Of a stretch of DNA of 64,000 nucleotides, positions 27,429-36,763 are shown piece after piece (positions within the stretch are counted from its first letter, which is position 1; each line of letters begins with the position of its first letter). The notes under the pieces were generated by a model. That model was not told the origin of the DNA and did no database searches. It was given only the letters and a program-made list of their open reading frames with translations. The position numbers and the translations under genes were made by a program. The DNA is from Tautonia sociabilis. GTDB lineage: Bacteria > Planctomycetota > Planctomycetia > Isosphaerales > Isosphaeraceae. The stretch is taken from contig NZ_RYZH01000037.1 in assembly GCF_003977685.1 (NCBI RefSeq), positions 1 through 64,000 on the forward strand. The letters are read 5' to 3'.

Positions 27429-28313
27429 TCACGCCTGCTGCATCGCCTGCTGGAGCGTGACGCCCATGTCGGCCGGGCTCTTGGCCACGAGGATGCCGGC
27501 GTCTTCCAGAGCGGCGATCTTGTCCGACGCCTTGCCCGAGCCCCCGGAGATGATGGCCCCCGCGTGCCCCATCCGCTTTCCGGGAGGGGCGGTCTGGCCG
27601 GCGATGAAGGCGGCCATCGGCTTGGTAAAGCCGCCCGACTTCTTGAACGCGGCGGCCTGCTCCTCGGCGTTGCCGCCGATTTCTCCCATCATCATCACGG
27701 CATCCGTCTCCGGATCGTCCTGGAACATCTTCAGGACGGCCACGAAGTCCGTGCCGTTGACCGGGTCGCCGCCGATGCCCACGCAGGTGCTCTGGCCGAT
27801 CCCCAGGTTCGTGAGCTGCCAGACCGCCTCGTAGGTCAGCGTGCCCGACCGGCTGACCACGCCCACACGTCCCGGCTTGTGGATATAACCCGGCATGATG
27901 CCGATCTTGCACTGTCCCGGCGTGATCACCCCCGGGCAGTTCGGGCCGATCAGCCGGGCCGTCGGGTGGTGCGCCTTCAGGTAGGCGACGGCCCGGGCCA
28001 TGTCCATCACCGGGATCCCCTCGGTGATGGCGATGATCACCCGGATGCCGGCGTCGGCCGCCTCCATGATCGAATCGGCCGCGAAGGGAGGCGGCACGAA
28101 GATCATGCTCGCGTCGGCCCCGGTGGCCTTCACCGCCTCCTCGACCGTGTCGAAGATCGGCACACCGAGGGTCGTCTGCCCGCCCTTGCCGGGCGTGACG
28201 CCGCCGACGAGGTTCGTGCCGTACGCCTGGCACTGTTCGGCGTGGAAGTGGCCGGCCTTGCCGGTGATCCCCTGGCAGATCAGCCTGGTGTTCTTGTCGA
28301 CGAGGATGCTCAT
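27429..28313 (-). CDS. sucD: Succinyl-CoA ligase alpha subunit
   Basis: This citric-acid-cycle enzyme makes ATP or GTP from succinyl-CoA. The 294-residue alpha subunit carries the CoA-binding Rossmann domain (SILVDKNTRLICQGITGKAG) and the phosphohistidine loop GHAGAIISGGSGKA near residue 245. The length and all motifs are standard. The ATG at 28313 is the family start; the frame open to 28592 is not used. It lies 80 bases downstream of sucC, the usual order, so the two are co-transcribed. The product acts as a heterodimer or heterotetramer in the cytosol. Confidence 0.97.
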   Translation of the reverse strand: MSILVDKNTRLICQGITGKAGHFHAEQCQAYGTNLVGGVTPGKGGQTTLGVPIFDTVEEAVKATGADASMIFVPPPFAADSIMEAADAGIRVIIAITEGIPVMDMARAVAYLKAHHPTARLIGPNCPGVITPGQCKIGIMPGYIHKPGRVGVVSRSGTLTYEAVWQLTNLGIGQSTCVGIGGDPVNGTDFVAVLKMFQDDPETDAVMMMGEIGGNAEEQAAAFKKSGGFTKPMAAFIAGQTAPPGKRMGHAGAIISGGSGKASDKIAALEDAGILVAKSPADMGVTLQQAMQQA

Positions 28314-28393
28314 GGGTGCGGTCTTGGTTCGCCGTTTCCGGTGGGCGTCGCCCACCCCGGGGTCAGGTCGCCTTCGAGTGATTCCGATCCGCT

Positions 28394-29644
<1,251 letters not shown>

Positions 29645-29705
29645 GGGGGTCGGTCTCGATCGGATCGCTGCGGTTGGTGTCCGGTGGGAGTGAGGGGGCG
29701 TGCGC

Positions 29706-29735
29706 CGTGTCGTGTCGTCTCGTGTCGTGGCGTCT
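29706..29735. repeat. Pentamer tandem repeat in the sucC leader
   Basis: Six imperfect copies of CGTGT run head to tail from 29706 to 29735 (three exact, three with one or two changes). They lie 60-90 bases upstream of the sucC ATG on the other strand, outside any frame that I support strongly. A comparable CGCGT run lies just upstream of pyrR at about 35650. Confidence 0.6.
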
Positions 29736-30100
29736 TAGGGAGTCGATCCCGGTGCCGGGCGGGGTGAGCCGGTCGGGAAGAGGGACGGGGCCGGCGCTTC
29801 CGACGCCGGGGCGGCCTCCCGATGCCGCTGCATGGCGTCCAGACCCATTCCGGACCTTGTGCGGAAGGTGGCGCCCATCCGCCCGGGGGTCAACGCGAAG
29901 ACCTCCGAGCCTTCCCAGCCACAGATCGTCTGCGTCTTTCGCCAGCAGCTGCCGAGGCCGCCGATCGGCCTCCCGGTCCGCGGCTCGATGCGGAGCGGGT
30001 GCGGCATCCAGGATCGCATCGCGTCGGGGCTCGTCATCGTGCCGAAGACGCACGTCGGCGGGGCGGCGATGGGCCGGCTGGTCGAGAAGATCAGGGGCAT
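29735..30100 (-). CDS. Small hypothetical protein (121 aa)
   Basis: I do not recognise this product. About nine of ten codons end in G or C, much stronger than in the other frames of the interval, which argues that it is translated. The protein begins PLIFSTSRPIAAPPTCVFGT and contains four cysteines. It has a proline-rich tail and no signal peptide or membrane helix. It ends 90 bases upstream of sucC and starts 127 bases downstream of the NYN nuclease gene, all on the minus strand. Overlapping plus-strand frames show poorer codon bias and are taken as shadows. Confidence 0.55.
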   Translation of the reverse strand: MPLIFSTSRPIAAPPTCVFGTMTSPDAMRSWMPHPLRIEPRTGRPIGGLGSCWRKTQTICGWEGSEVFALTPGRMGATFRTRSGMGLDAMQRHREAAPASEAPAPSLFPTGSPRPAPGSTP

Positions 30101-30227
30101 GGAGGGGAGGCCTCCCGGTCAGTCGAGCCCGGCGGGGCGGGGTCGACCCGGGTTTGTCGGTGGGGCCTGGCAACGAGATAGCGCAAGGTTTTACCAGCCT
30201 GGGGCTCCCGCTGCCAGCCCCCGCCGA

Positions 30228-30881
30228 TCATCGCCGCCGTGATCTCGGCGAGAGCGGCCGGACCACGTCCCGGAACTCGGCCTCGACCTCTCGGGCGACT
30301 CGCTCCAGATCCTCGTCGGTCCAGTCGGCCGGGCCGGGGCCGAAGGCCTGCTCGGCGATCGGGTCGTCGTCGATCCCCTCGAACTCCCGGAGCCAGGTCT
30401 CGACCTCCTTGGGAGGGAGGATGTCCGGCCGGTCGGCCTTCTCCTTTCGGTTCGGCACCGGGGCGGCCCGCCGGGGGGGGCTCCGGAGCGCGTCCAGGAA
30501 GTCGAGGAACTCGTCGGCCGGGATCGAGGCCGCCCGCCGGCGCTCGGCGGCCCTCCGGATCCGGCGGTCGGTCGAGACGACCGACAGCGACCTCGGGGCC
30601 GAGTCCCGGGCGATCAGCAGCTCGATCCGGGAGTCCGCGTCCTCGTCCTCGATCGCATAGATGATGGTCATCCCCTTGTGCGACGACTCGGGGGGCTGAT
30701 TCAGTGGCAGCGAGGAGGCGTCGAAGACCACGGTCGTCTGGACGGCTCGCTCGGGTCCGAGGGCGTCGGCCAGGTCGTTGAGGAACCGGTGGCGGGCGCG
30801 GCGCAGGCCGTCGGGGCCGAAGCGGCGGTTCATCCGCCCGGCGGCGTGCATCAGGTTGTAGCCGTCGATCAGCAGCCGCAT
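30228..30881 (-). CDS. NYN-domain (YacP-like) ribonuclease
   Basis: This 217-residue protein opens MRLLIDGYNLMHAAGR, the signature of YacP-type NYN domains, PIN-like nucleases. The acidic metal ligands are visible: Asp6 in the opening, Asp in TTVVFDASS, and Asp-Ser/Thr-Asp in VVSTDRRIRR. In Bacillus, the YacP homologue (Rae1) cleaves mRNA on the ribosome; whether this one does so is inference. The C-terminal 70 residues are acidic and without clear fold. It lies downstream of the pyr operon and its STAS-FHA gene, separated by a hairpin at 30911-30928. Confidence 0.9.
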   Translation of the reverse strand: MRLLIDGYNLMHAAGRMNRRFGPDGLRRARHRFLNDLADALGPERAVQTTVVFDASSLPLNQPPESSHKGMTIIYAIEDEDADSRIELLIARDSAPRSLSVVSTDRRIRRAAERRRAASIPADEFLDFLDALRSPPRRAAPVPNRKEKADRPDILPPKEVETWLREFEGIDDDPIAEQAFGPGPADWTDEDLERVAREVEAEFRDVVRPLSPRSRRR

Positions 30882-30910
30882 CGGACCGGCTCCCCCGGCT
30901 TCCGGGGCGG

Positions 30911-30928
30911 GGGCCGGACGCCCGGCCC
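30911..30928 (-). terminator. Hairpin after the STAS-FHA gene
   Basis: A seven-base stem, GGGCCGG and CCGGCCC, with a four-base loop lies 58 bases past the STAS-FHA stop and just upstream of the NYN start. There is no T-run. It may end the pyr-operon transcript or only slow it. Confidence 0.4.
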
Positions 30929-30985
30929 TCCTCCATCAAGGATAGACGAGGGGCGGTCTTGCGGCAAATCGAGCCGGCGGTCGGG

Positions 30986-32479
30986 TCAGTCGGCCCAGCG
31001 GCGGAGGACCGCCTCGTCGATCGTCGGGAACGTCTCGATCAGCGTCGAGACCCCCACGATCTCCAGTGCCGTGGCCACCGGGGCCGAGGCCTGCGCCAGC
31101 CGGAGGCCTCCTCCGAGCCGCTGGAGCCGGAGGTGGTGGGCCATCAGCAGCCCGATCGCCCTCCCGGAGAGCCCGACCAGCGGCGCCAGGTTCAGCACGA
31201 TCCGGGGGGCCGGTCCCGGCCGGTCCAGCAGCTCGTCGAGGCGGAGTCGGATCGCCTCGATCGTCGGCTCGTCATCCAGGCGGGGCACGGTTGGGGAGAG
31301 CACGAGGACCCCCTCGATCCGCTCCGATCGCAGGACCGGGTTCGTGTCGATCGTCTCCTCGGCCGTCCCGTCGCGGTCTGGCCCGGGGGGGATCGCCACC
31401 GAGTCCGGCTGGTCGAGGTCGGGGCCCCACTCGGAGAGGATCGACTCGACGACCGAGGCGTCGGCGTCGGCGGGCTCGAAGCGGAACGGGCCGATCTCGA
31501 AGGTCGAGCCGGGGCGGATCGGGGAGGACTCTCCCCGGATCGTCCGGCCGTCGAGGGTCGTCCCGTTGGTCGAGCCAAGGTCCTCCAGGACGAGCCGGCC
31601 TCCCCGCTCGCCGATCCAGGCGTGGGCCCGGCTGACGGCCCGGTTGCGGACCCGGACCTCGCAGGGAGCCTCGCGGCCGATCCGGAGCCCCTCGGGGGGA
31701 ATCGGCAGGACGCCCATCACCGTCCCGTCGCGCCGGATGGTCAGCGAGAACCGGGGAGGGGCGGGGTCGGCCTCCTCGTCGTCGGCCGGATCGGCCTGAG
31801 CCTCCTCGGGGAGGACCGGCTCTTCGGGTCGTCGGCGGTTGAGTTCGCCGAGGATCTCGGAGGGGAGCCGGGGGCCGCCCCGCGGCCAGGGGCCAGCCAG
31901 GGCGGCGGCCAAGTCGGGGGCAATCTCGATCCGGCGGTCGAGGCCGGAGAGCTCCAGGAGCCGGCCCAGCTCGGCCCCGACGCGACAGAGCTTCAGCCGG
32001 CCGCCGGGAGTCTCCCGGCAGTGGCGGTCGAGGGCCGCCAGGATCTCGAGGACCTGGCTGGAGACCCGCCCGACGTTGGCCACGGCGAGCACGATCCGGC
32101 CGCATCCCGAGGCGCAGAGGTCGCGGACTTCACGGCGGAGCTCGTCGATGGGCCCCTCGCCGAGGAGCTGGGAGTCGAGCAGGTGGGCCACCGCCACGTC
32201 TCCCCGCAGCTCGACCTTGATCCGCTTCCAGCCGGCCTGAGGGGCGGTGGCGGACCCGTCGCCGGCCCGCTTCCGGTGATGGTGCGGGGCCGGGCCCGGG
32301 TCGAGGCGGCGGACCAGGGAGAGGGCCTGCGGCTGGGGCCGGGGACGGTCGCCGTCGAGTCGGGCGGCGATCCAGTCCTCGATGCGGCGGTCAGCCTCGC
32401 GGTCGGCGAGGAGCCGGGCGCGGACGTCGTCCGGCCCGACGGCGGCCAGGCCGGCCGCCGGGGTGATTGCGCGGTCCAT
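30986..32479 (-). CDS. STAS-FHA-STAS signalling protein
   Basis: This 497-residue cytosolic protein has three recognisable parts. Residues 85-210 form a STAS domain of the anti-sigma-factor-antagonist type (IKVELRGDVAVAHLLDSQLL). Residues 250-350 form an FHA domain with LRIGREAPCE, VSRAHAWIG and LGSTNGTTLDG; these motifs bind phosphothreonine. Residues 370-495 form a second STAS-like domain (GVLVLSPTVPRLDDEPT, then LVGLSGRAIGLLM). Partner-switching regulators and Ser/Thr kinase signalling are the likely context. I chose the ATG at 32479, since the longer frame overlaps pyrC. It follows pyrC by 173 bases. Confidence 0.85.
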   Translation of the reverse strand: MDRAITPAAGLAAVGPDDVRARLLADREADRRIEDWIAARLDGDRPRPQPQALSLVRRLDPGPAPHHHRKRAGDGSATAPQAGWKRIKVELRGDVAVAHLLDSQLLGEGPIDELRREVRDLCASGCGRIVLAVANVGRVSSQVLEILAALDRHCRETPGGRLKLCRVGAELGRLLELSGLDRRIEIAPDLAAALAGPWPRGGPRLPSEILGELNRRRPEEPVLPEEAQADPADDEEADPAPPRFSLTIRRDGTVMGVLPIPPEGLRIGREAPCEVRVRNRAVSRAHAWIGERGGRLVLEDLGSTNGTTLDGRTIRGESSPIRPGSTFEIGPFRFEPADADASVVESILSEWGPDLDQPDSVAIPPGPDRDGTAEETIDTNPVLRSERIEGVLVLSPTVPRLDDEPTIEAIRLRLDELLDRPGPAPRIVLNLAPLVGLSGRAIGLLMAHHLRLQRLGGGLRLAQASAPVATALEIVGVSTLIETFPTIDEAVLRRWAD

Positions 32480-32652
32480 CCTCACGCTCCCCGTCGGGAA
32501 GTCATTGGGTTCCGAGGGGCCCGGCGACGCTCGGCCGGGCCTCCGCTCGGGAGCCCGCGGCGTGCGAGCCCCACGTGGAAGATCAGCGAGATCCGGCCGG
32601 CGATCGTCCCGGCTTTTTCCGGCCCTGTCGACCGATCGCGACACGAGGCGGG

Positions 32653-33954
32653 TCAGGCCTCGGGGCCGAGGCGGTAGCGGACCTCGCCGTTGACGATGAC
32701 GGTGTGGGCCCGCCCGACCACCTCCCAGCCGGCGAAGGGGGTATTGCGGCTCTTGGAGCGGGAGCGCTCGGGGTCGATCGTCCAGCGGGCGTCGGGGTCG
32801 AGGATGGTCACGTCGGCATCCATGCCGGGGCGGAGGCTCCCCTTGCGGTGGTGCAGGCCGAGCAGCTCGGCCGGGGCGGCGGTAAGCATGCGGATGGCCG
32901 CCGGCCAGTCCAGGAGGCCGGGGCCGATCAGGTGGGTGACGACCAGCGGCACCAGCGTCTCCAGGCCGATGATGCCGAAGGGGGCGAGGTTCAGCTCCCT
33001 CGCCTTCTTCTCGGGAGCGTGCGGGGCGTGGTCGGTGGCGAGGACCTCGATCGTGCCGTCGACCAGCCCCTCGATCACGGCGTCCACGTCGGCCTTCGTT
33101 CGCAGGGGAGGATTCATCTTGAAATGCGAATCGAACGATTCGAGGCGGTCGTCCGTCAGGGTGAAGTGGTGGGGGCAGGCCTCGGCGGTGACGCGGACGC
33201 CCCGACGCTTCCCCTCGCGCACCAGCTCGACGGCCCGGGCGGTGGAGATGTGCTGGATGTGCAGCCGGCCGCCGGTGACCTCCGCCAGGCGGATGTCCCG
33301 GGCGACCATGATGTCCTCGGCCTCCGGGGGCATGCCCGGGATCCCCAGGCGCATCGACTGGAAACCGCCGTTCATCACGCCGCCCTCGGTCAGCTCCATG
33401 ACCTGGCAGTGCTGCATGATCACCTTGTTGAACATGCTGGCATATTGCAAGGCCCGCTTCATCAGGGCGGGGTTGGCGACCGGGGCGCCGTCGTCGGTGA
33501 AGGCGACGGCGCCGGCCTCGACCAGCCGGCCCAGCTCGGCCAGCTCGCCCCCGGTGCGGCCCTTGCTGACGGCGCCGACGGGGTAGACGTTGCACTTCTT
33601 CGCCCGCTTGGCCTGGAGCACGATGTACTCGACCCCCGCCGGGGTGTCCAGCGGCGGGAGGGTGTTGGGCATGCAGGCCACGGTGGTCACGCCGCCGGCC
33701 AGGGCGGCGTCGGCGCCGGTGGCGATCGTCTCGTCCTCCTCGTTGCCGGGCTCGCGGAGGTGAACGTGGCAGTCGATCAGCCCGGGGCAGACGACCAGGC
33801 CGGCCGCGTCGATGACCTCGTCGGGCCTTGCGTTGGCGGGAGCCTCTCGGCCGACGGCGAGGACCTTGCGGTCGTGGAGCCAGACGTCGAGGGTCGCGTC
33901 GAGCCCCTGGGCCGGGTCGATCACGCGGCCTCCCCTGATGTGGATCGTGCTCAC
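32653..33954 (-). CDS. pyrC: Dihydroorotase
   Basis: The enzyme catalyses cyclisation of carbamoyl-aspartate to dihydroorotate in pyrimidine synthesis. The 433-residue class I amidohydrolase contains the metal motif DCHVHLREPG, the Lys/His region typical of the family, histidines in IMQHCQVMEL and HIQHISTARA, and the Asp in ATDHAPHAPEKK. The start at 33954 (STIHIRGGRVIDPAQGLD) is the expected one. It is 73 bases downstream of pyrB. In many bacteria class I dihydroorotase pairs physically with the pyrB product. Cytosolic. Confidence 0.97.
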   Translation of the reverse strand: MSTIHIRGGRVIDPAQGLDATLDVWLHDRKVLAVGREAPANARPDEVIDAAGLVVCPGLIDCHVHLREPGNEEDETIATGADAALAGGVTTVACMPNTLPPLDTPAGVEYIVLQAKRAKKCNVYPVGAVSKGRTGGELAELGRLVEAGAVAFTDDGAPVANPALMKRALQYASMFNKVIMQHCQVMELTEGGVMNGGFQSMRLGIPGMPPEAEDIMVARDIRLAEVTGGRLHIQHISTARAVELVREGKRRGVRVTAEACPHHFTLTDDRLESFDSHFKMNPPLRTKADVDAVIEGLVDGTIEVLATDHAPHAPEKKARELNLAPFGIIGLETLVPLVVTHLIGPGLLDWPAAIRMLTAAPAELLGLHHRKGSLRPGMDADVTILDPDARWTIDPERSRSKSRNTPFAGWEVVGRAHTVIVNGEVRYRLGPEA

Positions 33955-34027
33955 GGCTGGCTATCCTTCTCGGCGGCTCGGGGCCGGCGGCGCCGGCGCG
34001 GCGGACTGGGGATCCCGACGGGATGAC

Positions 34028-35020
34028 TCACTCGGCCTTCGAGGCGCCCGGGCCCCGGCCGCTGACGAGGTAGAGCACCGCCATCCGGACGGCCAGGCCG
34101 TTGGTCACCTGGTCGAGGATGGCGGAGTTCGGCCCGTCGGCGACCTCGGGGGTCAGCTCGACCCCCCGGTTGATCGGCCCGGGAGCCAGTAGCAGCAGGT
34201 CGGGCTTGGACCGCTCCAGGCGCTCCCGAGTCATCCCGTAGAAGTAGAAGTACTCGGAGACGGAGGGGAAGAGCCCCTTCTGCTGGCGCTCGAACTGGAT
34301 GCGGAGGACGTTGACCACGTCGAGCCGGGGGAGCACCTCGTCGAGGTGGTGGGCGACCTCGCAGCCGAGCGCCTCGAAGCCCCGGGGGACGAGCGTCGGG
34401 GGCCCGCACAGGATGACCTTCGCGCCAAGCTTGGTCAGGCCCCAGATGTTCGACCGGGCGACCCGGGAGTGGGCGATGTCGCCGACCAGCCCGACGGTGA
34501 GCCCTTCAATCCGGCCCTTCTTGCGGCGGATGGTCATCAGGTCGAGCAGCCCCTGGGTGGGGTGCTCGTGGGCGCCGTCTCCGGCGTTGATGACCGAGGA
34601 GCGGACGTGCTTGGACAGCAGCTGCGGGGCGCCGGAGATGGAGTGCCGGATGATCATCACGTCGCAGCCCATCGCCTCGATGTTCCGGGCGGTGTCGATG
34701 AACGACTCCCCCTTGGAGAGGCTGGAGGTGCTGGCGGCGAAGTCCTGCACGTCGGCCGAGAGGCGCTTGGCCGCCAGGCTGAAGCTGGTGCGGGTGCGGG
34801 TGGAGTTCTCGAAGAAGAGGTTGAAGACGACCTTCCCCTGCAGGGCGGGAACCTTCTTGCGGGGGCGGTCGGAAACCTCGGCGAAGGAGTCGGCCGTGTC
34901 GAGGATGGCGGTGATCTCGCCGGCCGACAGGTCCTCCAGGCCGAGCAGGTGGCGGCGGGTCCAGGACGGGGTCGCGGCCGGACTCGGCGCCTCGCCGGTC
35001 GGGGCCGGGGGGGTGCTCAC
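34028..35020 (-). CDS. pyrB: Aspartate carbamoyltransferase catalytic subunit
   Basis: The enzyme catalyses the first committed step of pyrimidine synthesis. The 330-residue catalytic chain has the carbamoyl-phosphate site FENSTRTRTSF, the loop SLSKGESFIDTARNIEAMG, VIRHSISGAPQLL, DGAHEHPTQGLLD and GDIAHSRVARSN. About 25 residues of N-terminal extension precede the usual start. A regulatory PyrI chain is not present in the window. It sits between pyrR (77 bases upstream) and pyrC in a compact operon, so it is likely under PyrR control. Confidence 0.97.
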   Translation of the reverse strand: MSTPPAPTGEAPSPAATPSWTRRHLLGLEDLSAGEITAILDTADSFAEVSDRPRKKVPALQGKVVFNLFFENSTRTRTSFSLAAKRLSADVQDFAASTSSLSKGESFIDTARNIEAMGCDVMIIRHSISGAPQLLSKHVRSSVINAGDGAHEHPTQGLLDLMTIRRKKGRIEGLTVGLVGDIAHSRVARSNIWGLTKLGAKVILCGPPTLVPRGFEALGCEVAHHLDEVLPRLDVVNVLRIQFERQQKGLFPSVSEYFYFYGMTRERLERSKPDLLLLAPGPINRGVELTPEVADGPNSAILDQVTNGLAVRMAVLYLVSGRGPGASKAE

Positions 35021-35097
35021 GGCGGTTGCTCCTTCGCCGGGGGTGGTCGGTCGGTCGATCGGCAGGGCAGGCGAGCGGTCGGTCGGATCCGATCAGG

Positions 35098-35634
35098 TCA
35101 GCAGGGGGCGGGACCGACCCGGACGACCTCGTCGTCGGGGTCGATCGGCCGGAGACGGACCTCGATGCGCTCCTCCGGGGAGGCCGCGACGGCCGCCCCG
35201 GCGTAGTCGGCCCGGATGGGCAGCTCGTGCCCCCCGCGGTCGACCAGGACCGCCAGGCGGACCCGGGCCGGCCGCCCAAGGTCGCAGACGGCATTCATCG
35301 CCGCCCGCACGGTTCGGCCGGTGTGCAGCACGTCGTCGACCAGCACCACCTCGGCGCCGTCGACCTCGAAGGGGATGTCGGTCCCCTTCAGAACGGGCCA
35401 GTGCCCTTGCAGGCCCAGGTCGTCCCGGTAGAGGGTGATGTCGACGGCCCCGACCGGCACGCCGTCGCCGATCAGCGCGGCCAGCCGATCGGCGATCGGC
35501 ACCCCTCGGGTCCGGATGCCGACCAGGAGCAGCGGAACACCGGGGATCCGGCCCTCGGCCACCTGCCGGGCGACCCGGTCGAGCAGGGCTCCCAGCTCGT
35601 CGGAGCCGAAGAGCCTCGATTCGGCCCGTGCCAT
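35098..35634 (-). CDS. pyrR: PyrR: pyrimidine operon regulator / uracil phosphoribosyltransferase
   Basis: This 178-residue phosphoribosyltransferase-fold protein senses UMP and PRPP and, in Bacillus, binds pyr mRNA leaders to cause attenuation. The PRPP-binding loop VVLVDDVLHTGRTVRAAM is present, as are GIRTRGVPIADRLA and VGAVDITLYRDDL. The ATG at 35634 starts the family sequence (ARAESRLFGSDEL). The upstream frame to 36507 is not used. It is first of pyrR-pyrB-pyrC. Regulation of the operon by PyrR binding in the leader is plausible; a large inverted repeat lies 137-183 bases upstream of the start, but I could not identify a Bacillus-type binding loop. Confidence 0.95.
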   Translation of the reverse strand: MARAESRLFGSDELGALLDRVARQVAEGRIPGVPLLLVGIRTRGVPIADRLAALIGDGVPVGAVDITLYRDDLGLQGHWPVLKGTDIPFEVDGAEVVLVDDVLHTGRTVRAAMNAVCDLGRPARVRLAVLVDRGGHELPIRADYAGAAVAASPEERIEVRLRPIDPDDEVVRVGPAPC

Positions 35635-35770
35635 GATGCGTCGACCTCGCCTCGCGTCGCGTCGCGCTGCCGCCGGGCCCGCCGCCCGGTCGGTGCGATC
35701 GTATCCTCGGGCCCTCCCGCCGACAAGCAGAACGGCCGCGATCGGGACGGGCCCGGGGGGCAGAGGAGAA

Positions 35771-35817
35771 CGGCCGGCGCCGGGGAGGTCGGTGGGGTCG
35801 TGACCCGGCGCCGGCCG
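35771..35817 (-). promoter_or_regulatory. Inverted repeat upstream of pyrR
   Basis: Perfect 14-base arms lie at 35771-35784 and 35804-35817 with a 19-base loop. It could form a stem-loop in the pyr leader RNA if transcription starts farther upstream, or bind a protein dimer as DNA. No T-run follows, so a simple terminator is unlikely. Confidence 0.5.
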
Positions 35818-35910
35818 AGGGGGATGTGACTGGAGACATCCTAGGAGGCGTCGGGATCGGCTTCCCCCCGGATTCTCGGAAACCTGGGTAAAGATTGCGT
35901 GTGCCCGGCC

Positions 35911-36020
35911 CGGTGCGCGGTCGGTGCGCTGGGACCAGACGCGGAACCTTCGCCGTTTGTCCCATCTGGGAAACGGGTTGCGGCGGGCCGAGTCCGGCGG
36001 ATTGGGTTCGTTTCGCGCCG
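35911..36020. repeat. Direct repeat, copy 1
   Basis: The copy begins with a doubled octamer CGGTGCGC (35911 and 35922) and has GGTTGCG at 35976. It ends with TTGGGTTCG (36002) followed by a CGCGCCG tail. The same elements recur in the same order about 301-302 bases later. Between these anchors the two copies have diverged greatly. Confidence 0.55.
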
Positions 36021-36211
36021 GTGCGCCGGGCTTCGATCGCCGGGCTCCTCCCGTCCGCAACGGTCCGATTCCGGGGAGCTGGGGCCGAGGAGACTCCGGG
36101 TCCGGGGGGCCTCCGATGCGGGGGCTTCCCCCTTCCGTCACCCCCAAGCCGGCCGATCGTCGGTCCCGGATCCCGGGATCGGACCCGCCCGGACGGGGGC
36201 GTTCCCGAGGC

Positions 36212-36322
36212 CGGTGCGCCGATCGGTGCGCTGAATCACGCCGGAGGGCCATCGACGCATTCTCTTGCAAAATCATTGGTTGCGCTTCAAAGCGGCGATC
36301 GCGTTGGGTTCGCTCCGCGCCG
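36212..36322. repeat. Direct repeat, copy 2
   Basis: This copy has CGGTGCGC at 36212 and 36224, GGTTGCG at 36278, and TTGGGTTCG at 36304 with CGCGCCG following. Offsets from copy 1 are 301, 302, 302 and 302 bases. The middle is AT-rich (TCTTGCAAAATCATT, about 36262-36276), which is unusual here. Confidence 0.55.
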
Positions 36323-36691
36323 AGAGGACCGCGCGTCGAGGGGAGCGTCGCCATCGCCCCGGACCGGCCGGGCGGCGGCCGGGAGCCACCCGATCGTCCC
36401 GGTGATCGCCCCGATCGGGAGCGTGAATGATGGGATGCGAATTGCCAAGGAAACGCGGCCGGTCGGGCAGCAGGCTCGACGAGGGGGCCGAGCGAGCTTG
36501 CTGGCAAGATCTTCGGGGAAGGCGAGGGCGATCGTCAGGGAATCGGACCTGAAGGGGGGTGAGGGCGGGGATCGGGCACCTCCCGGATCGTCGGGACGAG
36601 CGGGAGAGGAGCCGGAGGCCGGTGATCGAGGAGGGGACGATCCCGAGGATCCGGGGATCTCGGTTCTCGGTTCTCGGTTCGTGCAAGGGTC

Positions 36692-36727
36692 GGGGAGGCT
36701 GGGGGGCGAGTCGCTCCCGGCCTCCCC
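36692..36727 (-). terminator. Hairpin after the ceramidase-like gene
   Basis: Twelve-base arms (36692-36703, 36716-36727) pair with a single G-U wobble around a 12-base loop, 37 bases beyond the stop on the minus strand. There is no T-run. Confidence 0.55.
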
Positions 36728-36763
36728 GGGAGGGCGTCCTCCGCCGATCAAGAGATCGGGGAT

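Larger units (their letters stand above)
35635..36763. other. Long gene-poor interval upstream of pyrR
   Basis: More than 1.1 kb with no gene I support. Open frames exist on both strands, but they are low-complexity and lack family matches. The interval holds a CGCGT pentamer run at about 35650, a 14-base inverted repeat (35771-35817), two diverged copies of a repeat (35911 and 36212) and a hairpin after the ceramidase gene (36692-36727). It should also contain the pyr promoter; I could not place one with confidence. AT-richer spots near 35890 and 36263-36285 are candidates. Confidence 0.6.
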
